Counted from the first letter of the stretch, positions 53,817-62,004 are shown. The stretch: 64,000 bases of DNA from Alphaproteobacteria bacterium (GCA_005884685.1 VBAH01000059.1:62001-126000); one strand, 5' to 3'. The notes: generated by a model not told the origin, from the sequence alone. Made by a program: numbers and translations.

Positions 53817-55733
53817 TCAGTCCTGCCCGAGATCGACCGGGATACGCACGACCCCGCGGAAGCCGATCTTCCAGTCGTAGTTTGTCTGGTACTCGCCTTT
53901 TTTCGCCGTAATCTTGACGTTGGCGACCTCGGTGTCCTCGCAGTGCCCTCCCATGACCATGCGCTTGCCCGCCTTCTCGTCAAACCAGTCCGCGCACCAC
54001 TCGGCCACGTTGCCGGCCATGTCGAAGCAGCCCACACGACTGCAGTCACGAGGGCGCGAGCCGCCGTGGAGGTGGTAGTCACGGTTGCCCGCGTTGCAAA
54101 GCCTGGCAAAACTAGCTCCGTCCTTGCCCCACGGAAACTCTCCGCCGCCCTGAGGCTCGGCGGCAGCCTGCCACTCCTCTCTACGCGGCAGCGACTTGCC
54201 GGCCCACTCGCAGTAAGCAACCGCCCCGAACCAGCTCATGTTGGTGACAGGCAGCCGACCGCGGACGATCCCCTCCTTGCGCTTAGCATCTGGCCGCTCG
54301 ATAAAAGTCCCTTTCTCCTCGGCAATGTCCCAGTGCGGGACGTCCGACTTCATATAGAGCCAGTCGTGACCGCCTCCCTTCTTGTTGCCGCCGCTCGCGT
54401 TCAGGAACCTGATGAACTGACTCACCGTCGTCTCAAGCACGTCGACGTACACGTACTCCTGTTTCTTCGACGCCTCGTTGTAGAACTTGCGCGGTTCGCC
54501 CTTCTCATCCGTGACCAGGGCCATAAGGCTGCCATCCTTCTCGTTGACCACACGGAGCGGGAACGGCCGATCCGAGGAGATGTCAGAGAGTCGGCACAAC
54601 CGGGTGGCCTTCAGAGCCGAACTGACCTTGGCCCACCGGGTCAATGGCAAGAGCTTCGCCTTTAGTTGCTTGGTCTCCGGCTGTTCGTCACCGAGCAGTT
54701 TGAAGATACCGCTCAGTTGCGGCACCTTGTCCCGTCTGATCTGGTAGGCCGCGTAGAGACTCGGGATGGCGGCACAGGTCGCGCCGATCAGCCGCTCGTA
54801 ACACGCCCGCTGGTAAGCCTCCGCCTTGCCCTTCTCCGGCAGCTCGCCGGGGTCAAGGTTTATCGACGTGGTGACGCTGGCGGCCTTGGCGCCCTTGACG
54901 TACTGCACGCAAGTCAGATGCGGGCGGTAGCGGCCGACGGTGCGTGGCGACATCGAGCCCCAGACCACGACGAAGTCGGTCCCAGGGAAGTGCCGGCCAA
55001 TATCACGGGCCATCTCCTCGCTTCGCACCGCGACGCCCGGCCGTATCTCGCCATTGAGAACATGGATGTCCAGGCCGTTTCGGGACAGCTCAGTCAAGTG
55101 GTGGGCGATCTCGTCGGCGACCTCGCGCCCCTCGTCCTGATTGCCGCTGGAAAAGTCCGCCACGACGACCACTAACTTGTCAACTGGGACGCTGTACTCC
55201 TTCTTGCGCAAAATGGCTTCTTCCTGAACCCACTTCTGGTAATCGAAGGCGCGTATCTGGAGGTCAAGAAGATGCTGGGCAACTCGCGTCTGCTCCCTGA
55301 GCAAGCGGTTGCGCTCCTTCTGCTCCTTCAGCGTGTCGATCATGACCAGGAGCTGCTGCTTGAGGATGGCGTTGGTTTCGCTCTTAAACCGTTTGCCGGC
55401 CTCGACTAGCGCTCGTTCGTCATCCGACTGTCCCGTAGACACCTCAAACTGGCCGGTCACTCCTAGCGACTGAAGCCGAACTGTGAAGTTCGCGCGGGCG
55501 TTAACTTCCAACAACGACGCCCACGGGATGAGCCTCATACCTTCGCGAAGCAGCGCGCCGGTCAGCTGGACCGGTAGCCCTTTCCGCGCAACAGCCGCCG
55601 CTTGACCAGGCAGCACGATCTCTGTGGCCGCCGGTGCAGACCAGGACAACAGGTTGAAAACGCCTACTCCCCCCACCACCAGACAGAAGACCGCCACGAC
55701 CCCCGCCCTGGTTACCGCACGAAGACCGCCCAT
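53817..55733 (-). CDS. Membrane-anchored TolB-like plus FGE-fold (C-type-lectin-like) protein
   Basis: 638 residues from ATG 55733 (GAGGAGG upstream). Transmembrane anchor VTRAGVVAVFCLVVGGVGVF, a coiled-coil stalk (LKQQLLVMIDTLKEQKERNR), a TolB/FlgO-like domain (VVVVADFSSGNQDEGREVAD ... FVVVWGSM), then a C-terminal formylglycine-generating-enzyme fold (TNMSWFGAVAYCEWAGKSLP, CFDMAGNVAEWCADWFDEKA, KIGFRGVVRIPVD). The catalytic Cys in GFRC of true FGE is Gly here (GFRGV), so it is probably a binding domain rather than an oxidase. Surface or host-recognition role is possible. Confidence 0.75.
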   Translation of the reverse strand: MGGLRAVTRAGVVAVFCLVVGGVGVFNLLSWSAPAATEIVLPGQAAAVARKGLPVQLTGALLREGMRLIPWASLLEVNARANFTVRLQSLGVTGQFEVSTGQSDDERALVEAGKRFKSETNAILKQQLLVMIDTLKEQKERNRLLREQTRVAQHLLDLQIRAFDYQKWVQEEAILRKKEYSVPVDKLVVVVADFSSGNQDEGREVADEIAHHLTELSRNGLDIHVLNGEIRPGVAVRSEEMARDIGRHFPGTDFVVVWGSMSPRTVGRYRPHLTCVQYVKGAKAASVTTSINLDPGELPEKGKAEAYQRACYERLIGATCAAIPSLYAAYQIRRDKVPQLSGIFKLLGDEQPETKQLKAKLLPLTRWAKVSSALKATRLCRLSDISSDRPFPLRVVNEKDGSLMALVTDEKGEPRKFYNEASKKQEYVYVDVLETTVSQFIRFLNASGGNKKGGGHDWLYMKSDVPHWDIAEEKGTFIERPDAKRKEGIVRGRLPVTNMSWFGAVAYCEWAGKSLPRREEWQAAAEPQGGGEFPWGKDGASFARLCNAGNRDYHLHGGSRPRDCSRVGCFDMAGNVAEWCADWFDEKAGKRMVMGGHCEDTEVANVKITAKKGEYQTNYDWKIGFRGVVRIPVDLGQD

Positions 55734-55893
55734 CCGTCCTCCTCTTTCCAGGCGCAAGAAGAAACGAGACCCTACCAGACCAGACTAGACGGTATTCGTC
55801 CGACAAGCAAGGAAATTCAGGAGGGGTGACAAGGCACGGGAGCGGAAGAAAGGGGAGGGGTCAGTCACCCTCAGCCGGTCCCGAGACCGGAAG

Positions 55894-55929
55894 CGAGACG
55901 ACGGAGGAATATCTTCCTCCGTCGTCTCG
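55894..55929. terminator. 36-base perfect inverted repeat
   Basis: 16-bp arms CGAGACGACGGAGGAA and complement, loop TATC, 30 bases after the stop of 55959-56387. Probable transcript-end hairpin; no T-run. Between it and 55733 lies the ribosome site of the FGE-fold gene and nothing else that I can see. Confidence 0.6.
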
Positions 55930-55958
55930 TGTTGTTGCGGAAAATCAAACGGGCGGGA

Positions 55959-56387
55959 TCAACTGACGCAGCTCTCGGCTTCGACATCGAGCTCCGACTC
56001 CTCGGCCGCCTCAATCAACTTGCGGTAGGTCACGGTCTTGCCGGCGACGGGGTCGCGTTCGCTTGACCAGAGCTTCGCGCGGAAGATATGAACCAGCTTC
56101 ACGCGCCCGTCGATGATATCGATCCGGAAGCCCGGCAATTTCTTCAAGACGTTGGCGCAGAAACCGGAGACCCCCTTGATCAGGGAACCGATGACTTCCT
56201 TCGTGTCCTGGCTGTAGTAGACGGTCACGAGGTCGTCCACCCGCTCGGCGTAGAACGCATCAGGCCGCATCAGGAACTCGATGCAGTCTCCATCCCGGTC
56301 GTAGGTCGCAACGGGCTTGAACGGCTCTTCCGGGTTAACCAATGACATAACCTTCGTGGCGAAATCGTTCTCCGAAACCGTATTCAT
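55959..56387 (-). CDS. Hypothetical protein (DUF2283-like core)
   Basis: 142 residues. ATYDRDGDCIEFLMRPDAFY then AERVDDLVTVYYSQDTKEVI and GSLIKGVSGF resemble the short DUF2283 fold (YDREADVLYI ... DDGIIV..D..GEVVGI.I). The remainder (GFRIDIIDGRVKLVHIFRAK) is beta-rich. No active-site residues. Overlaps 56384-56815 by 4 bases. Confidence 0.6.
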   Translation of the reverse strand: MNTVSENDFATKVMSLVNPEEPFKPVATYDRDGDCIEFLMRPDAFYAERVDDLVTVYYSQDTKEVIGSLIKGVSGFCANVLKKLPGFRIDIIDGRVKLVHIFRAKLWSSERDPVAGKTVTYRKLIEAAEESELDVEAESCVS

Positions 56388-56815
56388 AGTAAACGCCTCT
56401 TAAACCTATCCGCGTGGCCAACCGGCAACTTCTGGTTGTCTTCGTCCGCTTTCTCCCACCGCCAGTTATAGGCCACTCCGTCCGAGTTCACAAATACCAA
56501 GTACACCTGACCAGGGTAAGACGGCCCCTTCGTGCCGTCTTTTCTGTAGCTGCAGGACGGCACGCCGCAGTAACATCGCCACCCCACGCCCCACTGGTCT
56601 TCGTCCTCCTCTCGACGAAGGCCCTCAAAAATCGCCGTCGGTCCTCTCAGGATCGCCGGCACGATGTATCCGCATTCGCTTGCGTGGATCAGGCCCCTTG
56701 TCGCCACCGTCTGCATACGAGCGTGAGAAATCTGGACTGTGCAGGTCTTGCCGTCCACGGGGTTGACGGCCTGAACAAGCAGACCCTCACGGCGGCTTTC
56801 GCTGTCTTTCGCCAT
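56384..56815 (-). CDS. Hypothetical protein with Cys-rich loop
   Basis: 143 residues. VQAVNPVDGKTCTVQISHAR, TRGLIHASECGYIVPAILRG and PTAIFEGLRREEDE, then a CYCGVPSCSYRKDG loop, and GQVYLVFVNSDGVAYNWRWE. The GLRREEDEDQ...GWRCYC pattern recurs in planctomycete proteins I know only as hypotheticals. Coupled to 55959-56387. Confidence 0.6.
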   Translation of the reverse strand: MAKDSESRREGLLVQAVNPVDGKTCTVQISHARMQTVATRGLIHASECGYIVPAILRGPTAIFEGLRREEDEDQWGVGWRCYCGVPSCSYRKDGTKGPSYPGQVYLVFVNSDGVAYNWRWEKADEDNQKLPVGHADRFKRRLL

Positions 56816-56881
56816 GTTCCACCTTTGTACCGGACCCTCCGGTCAAAATCAAGCGGTGCGCGACGCGCCTCATAGCAAGTT

Positions 56882-56980
56882 CTATGCCAAACTAACTGAG
56901 ACGTCCAGGCCAGTATCTGATTTGCCCTCGCCGCTCGGCGGATGCCACAGTCCGACGGGGCCTTCGCGTTCGGTAGTCAT
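56882..56980 (-). CDS. Possible 32-residue peptide gene
   Basis: ATG 56980 with GGAGAG upstream opens MTTEREGPVGLWHPPSGEGK and ends at a TAG. The 325-base gap 56816-57139 otherwise holds only promoter P6. Length alone makes this weak. Support is the ribosome site and the same strand as the genes after it. Confidence 0.3.
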   Translation of the reverse strand: MTTEREGPVGLWHPPSGEGKSDTGLDVSVSLA

Positions 56981-57058
56981 CTGGTCTCTCCGGGCATGAA
57001 GGGCGATCCCGGTCACATTAGGCGACTTCCGCGCGACAAACCAGAGCGCCGGCAACTG

Positions 57059-57087
57059 CTTAATTCGGATAGTTTTTGTGTCAATAT
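57059..57087 (+). promoter_or_regulatory. Shared promoter motif P6: CTTAAT-N17-CAATAT
   Basis: CTTAAT 57059-57064, CAATAT 57082-57087 preceded by TGTGT. A perfect leader hairpin AGAGGTCT/AGACCTCT at 57096-57116 follows the predicted start site. Drives the exported-protein genes from 57140. Confidence 0.65.
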
Positions 57088-57139
57088 CTCCTGAGAGAGG
57101 TCTAGCTCAGACCTCTGGTTCCACTTCGGGAGAAGGAAA

Positions 57140-57604
57140 ATGAAGAAGTTTCTGACCGTGTTGGTGGCCATGTCGGGCATCGGTGGCGTCCTCGCCATGG
57201 CGCTCGCTCGCCACATCGACGAGCACGATAGGAAGCAGCACGAGGCCTGGGTGAAGGGAAAAGCGGAGAGCGACGCCAAGATCGCCAGGTCCCTCAAGGC
57301 GTATGACCTGCTGGACAAGCTCAAGAGCCTTGAGGCCGCTACCGCTGAAAGGGACGAAAACGAAGCCCGCCACTGGACCATTGACGCGGCGCCGGGGCTG
57401 TGGCCGTCCCCCGACATCGCGGCCTACTTCGCGCCGGATGCCGTCGCCGAAAGGGACAATCGAGAGCGGACGCGCTTTGCGCAGTACCACGAGTTCGGGC
57501 CTTACACCGGCCGCGAAGCCGTTCGACAACCGCAACTGGCCGTCTGCGGTCCGCTCTCGGGGCCACGCGTCATGGTCTTCGCCGGCGGGCAGGCGGCGAA
57601 GTAA
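57140..57604 (+). CDS. Small membrane or exported protein
   Basis: 154 residues from ATG 57140 (GGGAGAAGG upstream). MKKFLTVLVAMSGIGGVLAM is a signal anchor, then a charged helix (RKQHEAWVKGKAESDAKIAR, LLDKLKSLEAATAERDENEA) likely to form a coiled coil. The end is loop-rich. First of three similarly built genes, each with a GGAGAAGGAAA-type or close ribosome site and its own terminator. Confidence 0.6.
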   Translation: MKKFLTVLVAMSGIGGVLAMALARHIDEHDRKQHEAWVKGKAESDAKIARSLKAYDLLDKLKSLEAATAERDENEARHWTIDAAPGLWPSPDIAAYFAPDAVAERDNRERTRFAQYHEFGPYTGREAVRQPQLAVCGPLSGPRVMVFAGGQAAK

Positions 57605-57658
57605 CCGCGTAACAGCCGCCCAGGCCGACTAAGTCAACCAACAAAGTCGCAAGCAGAA

Positions 57659-57690
57659 GGTCGGAGCACGCGCTCCGACCGTTCTCATTT
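57659..57690 (+). terminator. Intrinsic terminator
   Basis: GGTCGGAGC with GCTCCGACC, loop ACGC, then GTTCTCATTTT. A repeat GACTAAGTCAACCAACAA lies between the stop of 57140-57604 and this hairpin and recurs at 58203 before the next terminator. Confidence 0.75.
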
Positions 57691-57704
57691 TATGGAGAAG
57701 GAAA

Positions 57705-58190
57705 ATGAAGAATCTCATTTTCGTCCTGGTCGGTCTGCTGGCCTTGTCCGTCGGTTGTGGCGGTGTCAAGCGCGACCAGGACGACAGCGAACGCTCGGTT
57801 CGCTCCGGCCCGACCACCTCCGTCCTGACCGAGAAGGCCGCCGCCGGTGGAGCCGGGAAGGCGGCTGGGAAGAGAAAACGGCCGAACGAGCTGACCCTCG
57901 ACGCGCTCTACAAGGACAGTCTCGCCGACGCCCTGGACAAGCTGTGGCGCATGGCCAAAGACAAGACCAGGGCCGATATCGACGACGAAGCCAGGGAGGC
58001 GATCCGGGAGGTGACGGTTATGGTTGACAACTACTGCGCGCAACAGGGCCCTGCCGGTCAACGGGCGAGAGAGCAAATGAACACGGTCCGGCTGTGGTAC
58101 GGGCTGCAATTGATCGCGACTTCGCCCCACCCAGAACACGCGGAGGGCAGGGAAGCGGCCAAAAAACTGATCAACTGGCTGCAAGAGTAG
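57705..58190 (+). CDS. Probable lipoprotein
   Basis: 161 residues. Signal peptide with lipobox LALSVGCGG (Cys18), so the mature protein should be lipid-anchored. Then a Gly/Ala/Lys linker (EKAAAGGAGKAAGKRKRP) and a helical domain (TLDALYKDSLADALDKLWRM ... REAAKKLINWLQE). Exact function unknown. The GGAGAAGGAAA site before the ATG matches that of 57140. Confidence 0.7.
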   Translation: MKNLIFVLVGLLALSVGCGGVKRDQDDSERSVRSGPTTSVLTEKAAAGGAGKAAGKRKRPNELTLDALYKDSLADALDKLWRMAKDKTRADIDDEAREAIREVTVMVDNYCAQQGPAGQRAREQMNTVRLWYGLQLIATSPHPEHAEGREAAKKLINWLQE

Positions 58191-58237
58191 GCCGAGTAGA
58201 CCGACTAAGTCAACCAACAACCTGTTTCCACCTCCCA

Positions 58238-58268
58238 GGCCAGAGCATGTGCTCCGGCCGTTTCTTTT
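58238..58268 (+). terminator. Intrinsic terminator
   Basis: GGCC-AGAGCA hairpin closed by GGCC, followed by GTTTCTTTTCC, 48 bases after the lipoprotein stop. Preceded by the second GACTAAGTCAACCAACAA. Confidence 0.65.
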
Positions 58269-58281
58269 CCGGATCAGAACC

Positions 58282-58656
58282 ATGAAGAAGATCATCTGCG
58301 CGCTGTTCGCCATCGCCCTGGTTGTGCTGTTCGCCATGGTCGCGCCCCACAGCGGCCCGGTCTTCAGAGCGCCCATCCAATTCGACATCAAGGTCGTCAG
58401 CGTCGAACACACTCACCGACTGACCCAGGAAGAGGCAGGCGGGTGGGACAAGAAGAGCCAGGCGGCGAAGGAACAGACCTGGCGGGTCGTTGACCAGTTG
58501 ACGGACGAGCTAGTAGCCGAGTACGGCCGGGATACCCTGAGCAAGATAAAGGCCGCCATCATCATCGAGGTGGAGGGTGAGGCCGCGGGCAACGAGGCGG
58601 CCCGAGAACTGACCGAGAGGGCGCGCAAGCGCCTGAAAGAAACGTTGACGCCCTGA
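58282..58656 (+). CDS. Small exported or membrane-anchored protein
   Basis: 124 residues from ATG 58282. MKKIICALFAIALVVLFAMV is a signal anchor. The rest is a charged alpha/beta domain (IQFDIKVVSVEHTHRLTQEE, LSKIKAAIIIEVEGEAAGNE, ARELTERARKRLKETL). Third of the exported-protein cassettes. A strong terminator follows. Function unknown. Confidence 0.65.
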   Translation: MKKIICALFAIALVVLFAMVAPHSGPVFRAPIQFDIKVVSVEHTHRLTQEEAGGWDKKSQAAKEQTWRVVDQLTDELVAEYGRDTLSKIKAAIIIEVEGEAAGNEAARELTERARKRLKETLTP

Positions 58657-58668
58657 TCGAGCAACGAC

Positions 58669-58705
58669 CCAGGGCCCCTTGCGGGGCCCTGGCGTCTTTC
58701 TTTTT
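58669..58705 (+). terminator. Intrinsic terminator
   Basis: CCAGGGCCCC with GGGGCCCTGG, loop TTGC, then GTCTTTCTTTTT. The T-run is followed by TAGCTATCGGC; TAGCTATTGGC follows the terminators at 30036 and 30656. Confidence 0.9.
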
Positions 58706-58751
58706 AGCTATCGGCGAGAGCGTACAATCAGCAGGCTCAAGAGGACGCGAC

Positions 58752-59210
58752 GTGCAGAACGACATCATCGAGCGGCTGGCAGAGAAGGCGGCGTGGTTCT
58801 CCGTACAGATGGAGAAAGAGGCCGTGATCTCCTGGGGCGGCGGGCGCTACTTGCTCGGCGACCCTGAGAAGTTCCCCATGGGCCTGGAGGCTGGCTACAG
58901 CCACGCGCTTGGCCTGATCCCGCATCCCTACGTCGGCGCGCGAATCGGCGACAGAGACTTAGGGCTGCGCGTGGCGCCGCCGCAGTTGGGCGGCCTCGGT
59001 TTCGACACCAGAGGCGAGCCGGGCTTTTCCTGGTCCTACCCGCGAAGCCTCTGGGGCGCGATGTGGGACAAGGCCCGAGGCAACAAGCGGCCGATAGACG
59101 ACGATGACGCCGAGGAAGAGAAGAAGCCCAAAGAGGACAAGGGCAAGAAGAAACAAGCCTCTGCACCCCGCAGCCCGCTCGCCATCCTCCTTGCTAGTCA
59201 GCGAGCCTGA
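58752..59210 (+). CDS. Hypothetical protein, possible virion component
   Basis: 152 residues from GTG 58752. MQNDIIERLAEKAAWFSVQM then EKEAVISWGGGRYLLG, a Gly-rich middle (LGLIPHPYVGARIGDRDLGL) and an acidic/Lys-rich tail (DDDDAEEEKKPKEDKGKKKQ). The EKAA and EKEAV pieces are the x-K-x-A type found in other large proteins of the element. Two bases before 59213, likely co-translated. Confidence 0.6.
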   Translation: MQNDIIERLAEKAAWFSVQMEKEAVISWGGGRYLLGDPEKFPMGLEAGYSHALGLIPHPYVGARIGDRDLGLRVAPPQLGGLGFDTRGEPGFSWSYPRSLWGAMWDKARGNKRPIDDDDAEEEKKPKEDKGKKKQASAPRSPLAILLASQRA

Positions 59211-59212
59211 TC

Positions 59213-60541
59213 GTGAAGACCGCCGCCGAAGTCCTGGGCCTCAGGTCCTTTCTCGAACCGCCCGAGCTGATCAAACGGTTGATCAAGACGGCCGCTCCGT
59301 TGCCAACTGCGCTCAAGCCGCTCGAGGCCGACGAGGACGAAGAGGAAGAGCCAGCGCCCAAGAAGCCAGGGCCTGTGCTGTCCCACCTGCGGTCCATGGC
59401 CGGCCTGAAACCTGGAGAGAACTTCGCGGACAAGCCGTTGCGCTCCTCTCTCAGGTTCGCCACCACGCCGGTCTTCGACCCCTGGATCAGGAAGAACAAC
59501 CCCCGACTGGCCAACGCCGTGAGATTACCGTTCGCTCTTCTACCGGCGGTGGGCCTGGGCTCGGCGGCTTACTCGGCGGCAACAGGGGCCTACCAGGCCG
59601 CCAACCGGGCCGGTGACAGGATGGCCGACTACCTGCAGGTCCCGGAGGCTGACCGAGAGCCATTCAAGACCTCGGTGATGGCCACGTCGGCCATGGGGCC
59701 TGCGATGGCGGCATACGGCAGTTACGCCCCTTCCTGGGCTGGCGGTGATGACACTGCCGTGGGCGACTTTCACCGAAGCGCCTTCCGGCACGCTCTCGTC
59801 GGCGCTTTTCGCCACGGGCAATACGAGCACGGGCAAAAAGGCCCGGCGGTGTTCCCGGAGAGCTGGCGGCAATCGCACGGCCCTTATCTGGCGGCCGGCT
59901 GGGACGCCTTGCGCAGCACATCACCCCTGGGCCTGATGAGCACCCTGGCCATGCGCAGCTCGGCCAAGAAGCTGCCGCCGCACTTCTACCGAAACGTGGC
60001 CGGCAAGGCCTGGGCGGACACCAGGGAAAGGTTCATGGCTGACCCCGCCGACATCGGGCGAAGCACCTTGCTCGACCTCTACGGGCTGGGCGAGGCGAGA
60101 GATCAACTCGGGCTCATGCGCGAAAGAATGCCACAAGGCACCCGCGACAGGCTTAGAGAGGTGTACCGAGCGGCGGCCCCGGAGGCCGCTGGCCTGGTCG
60201 TCCAACACGGACCGGCCGCCAGGGCGATGTACCGGGACGCCAGGGGCCACGAAGACATTCAACGAGCCGTTCGCGAACCGGCCACGGCCCTGGGGCGCCT
60301 CCTCGGCGTGGCGTCTAGCGCGGCCACGTCGGGGGAAGAGATACCGCCGGAGGTGATTCGGGAGCATGCCCGGCAGATTGGCGAGGCGGTCAAGCGAACA
60401 GGCCCGCCGGCGGAGCGGGCGGCCGAAGGCATCAGGCGTAGCCATATGAGCGACGAGACGCTGGCTGCCATTGAGGCACGCGCGCAGCGGCTGATGGAAG
60501 CGTCAAGGCAGGCGGCCGGCGGGCAGCAGCGAGCGCCCTGA
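59213..60541 (+). CDS. Putative virion/membrane protein
   Basis: 442 residues from GTG 59213. Starts MKTAAEVLGLRSFLEPPELI, sharing KTAAEVLGLR with the C-terminal region of 43117-44829. An acidic linker (EADEDEEEEPAPKKPGP), then hydrophobic Ala/Gly segments (LPFALLPAVGLGSAAYSAAT; VMATSAMGPAMAAYGSYAP) and a long helical C-terminus. HFYRNVAGKAWADTRERFMA and ARQIGEAVKRTG are charged helices. Function unknown, structural by composition. Confidence 0.6.
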   Translation: MKTAAEVLGLRSFLEPPELIKRLIKTAAPLPTALKPLEADEDEEEEPAPKKPGPVLSHLRSMAGLKPGENFADKPLRSSLRFATTPVFDPWIRKNNPRLANAVRLPFALLPAVGLGSAAYSAATGAYQAANRAGDRMADYLQVPEADREPFKTSVMATSAMGPAMAAYGSYAPSWAGGDDTAVGDFHRSAFRHALVGAFRHGQYEHGQKGPAVFPESWRQSHGPYLAAGWDALRSTSPLGLMSTLAMRSSAKKLPPHFYRNVAGKAWADTRERFMADPADIGRSTLLDLYGLGEARDQLGLMRERMPQGTRDRLREVYRAAAPEAAGLVVQHGPAARAMYRDARGHEDIQRAVREPATALGRLLGVASSAATSGEEIPPEVIREHARQIGEAVKRTGPPAERAAEGIRRSHMSDETLAAIEARAQRLMEASRQAAGGQQRAP

Positions 60542-60542
60542 T

Positions 60543-60645
60543 CGGCGTCGCTAAACTACCCTGTTTTTGGGGTGCTGGCAGCCGCAAGTCCTTTGCAGCC
60601 AGCGACTTAACGGCGTCGCTTACTTAGTCAATCGAGCAGGTGCCG
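60543..60645 (+). pseudogene. Degenerate fragment of a P63C gene
   Basis: The DNA aligns with 61180-61270 of the P63C gene just downstream: shared GGCGTCGCTAAACT, then AAGTCCTTT against AAGCCCTTT, then GGCGTCGCT and ATCGAG. Translation gives GVAKLPCFWGAGSRKSFAAS then DLTASLT and a stop, against GVAKLPNFLMADNLKPFIDI then DLAASLT. Remnant of a third P63C copy. The rest of 60646-60867 holds the promoter at 60807 and nothing I recognise. Confidence 0.65.
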
Positions 60646-60806
60646 CGAGCTCCTGCTGTTGCCGCGCAAGTTCTTGTAGGCATTAGCTTTGCGTTCTAGG
60701 CCGGCCACCAAATCGGCGGTTCGCTGCTGACTACCGCGCTTCACCACTTTGAGGCTACCGCCCGGTCTCCATCGACCACAGCCTGATCGGCAAGCATAAA
60801 TTACCC

Positions 60807-60835
60807 TTGACATACTTGCCGAGCAAGGAGATAAT
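60807..60835 (+). promoter_or_regulatory. Canonical sigma-70-type promoter for the P63C gene
   Basis: TTGACA 60807-60812, 17 bases, GATAAT 60830-60835, 33 bases before the start codon. Unlike the CTTAAT/CAATAT sites this is a host-type promoter, so P63C is probably made early or constitutively. Confidence 0.8.
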
Positions 60836-60867
60836 GTGATCATCACCTGTCATGAAGGAGATGCGTC

Positions 60868-61914
60868 ATGAGTGCGGAAAAGAAGCCACCTGGCGTCCCT
60901 GACCCGTCGAAGGGCGGCCGTGCGCGAGCGGCGAAACTGTCGGAAGAACAAAGGAAGAAAATCGCCAAGAAGGGCGCGGCCGCTCGCTGGGGGCCACCTG
61001 AGGCGACTCACGAAGGCAATCTGACCATCGGCGATGCAGTCATTCCCTGTGCCGTCCTCAAGAGCGGCATTCGGGTCGTCTCGCAACGTGGTATGTCGGC
61101 TGCGCTAGGGCGCCACACCACCGGCAGCGGCCCGTCGAAACAGAAGACGGGCGCGGAGCCCTCGTCGGAGGGCGTCGCTAAACTCCCCAATTTCTTGATG
61201 GCTGACAACCTCAAGCCCTTTATCGACATAGACTTAGCGGCGTCGCTGACTGAGCCGATCGAGTACGTTCCGCAACACGGAGGCCGCACGGCTTACGGAT
61301 TCAAGGCCGAGTTGGTCCCCCGCATCTGCGATGTCTGGCTCAAGGCCAAGGACGCTGGCGTGCTGACCGACTCACAGAAGCAGACCGCCGAAAAGGCGTA
61401 CATGCTGATACGTGCTCTGGCTCACGTCGCTATCATCGCGCTGGTCGATGAGGCGACGGGCTACCAAGAGATCCGCGACCGACAGGCCCTCCAGGCGATC
61501 CTTGACGCGTTCTTGCGCAAGGAGTTCGCCGCCTGGGCGAAGCGGTTCCCGGATGACTTCTACAAGGAAATCTTCCGCCTGCGCAAGTGGGAGTGGAAGG
61601 GCATGAAGGTCAACCGACCGCAGTGCGTGGCGAACTACACCAAGGACCTGGTGTATGCCCGCCTTGCTCCTGGAGTGCTGGAAGAGCTGGAAAAGAAGAA
61701 CCCGAAGACCGATCGCGGCGGCAGGGAAGCGAAGCACCACCAGTGGTTCACGGATGATGTCGGACACCCGGCGCTTGCCCAACACCTCTACGCGATGATC
61801 GGTTTGATGCGCGCTGCCGACTCTTGGGACCACCTGATGCAAATGGTCAACCGCGCCTACCCCAAGCGTGGGCATAAAGTCCAGCTCGATCTGCTGCCGG
61901 CGCAGAAAGAATAG
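60868..61914 (+). CDS. P63C-domain protein, copy 2
   Basis: 348 residues (ribosome site GAAGGAG). DPSKGGRARAAKLSEEQRKK, AVIPCAVLKSGIRVVSQRGM, PNFLMADNLKPFIDIDL, TAYGFKAELVPRICDVWLKA, then the P63C domain: IIALVDEATGYQEIRDRQAL, FPDDFYKEIFRLRKWEWKGM, CVANYTKDLVYARLAPGVLE, GREAKHHQWFTDDVGHPALA. Aligns along its whole length with 49545-50600. Function unclear. Transcribed from a host-type promoter and closed by a strong hairpin. Confidence 0.85.
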   Translation: MSAEKKPPGVPDPSKGGRARAAKLSEEQRKKIAKKGAAARWGPPEATHEGNLTIGDAVIPCAVLKSGIRVVSQRGMSAALGRHTTGSGPSKQKTGAEPSSEGVAKLPNFLMADNLKPFIDIDLAASLTEPIEYVPQHGGRTAYGFKAELVPRICDVWLKAKDAGVLTDSQKQTAEKAYMLIRALAHVAIIALVDEATGYQEIRDRQALQAILDAFLRKEFAAWAKRFPDDFYKEIFRLRKWEWKGMKVNRPQCVANYTKDLVYARLAPGVLEELEKKNPKTDRGGREAKHHQWFTDDVGHPALAQHLYAMIGLMRAADSWDHLMQMVNRAYPKRGHKVQLDLLPAQKE

Positions 61915-61971
61915 GTCTTCTTGTCTGGGCACGCCAGTACAAGACAGATCGGACACGAAGCAGGAAACGCA

Positions 61972-62001
61972 CCAGCCCACCCCTGGTCAGGGGTGGGCTG
62001 G
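61972..62001 (+). terminator. Strong hairpin terminator
   Basis: Perfect 14-bp stem CCAGCCCACCCCTG with complement, loop GT. The -35 of P7 begins 4 bases later, so the two signals abut. Confidence 0.75.
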
Positions 62002-62004
62002 CTG

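Noticed and set aside
60628-60846. Minus-strand 72-residue frame upstream of the second P63C gene
   Set aside because: It overlaps the clear TTGACA/GATAAT promoter and the P63C fragment and has no ribosome site.
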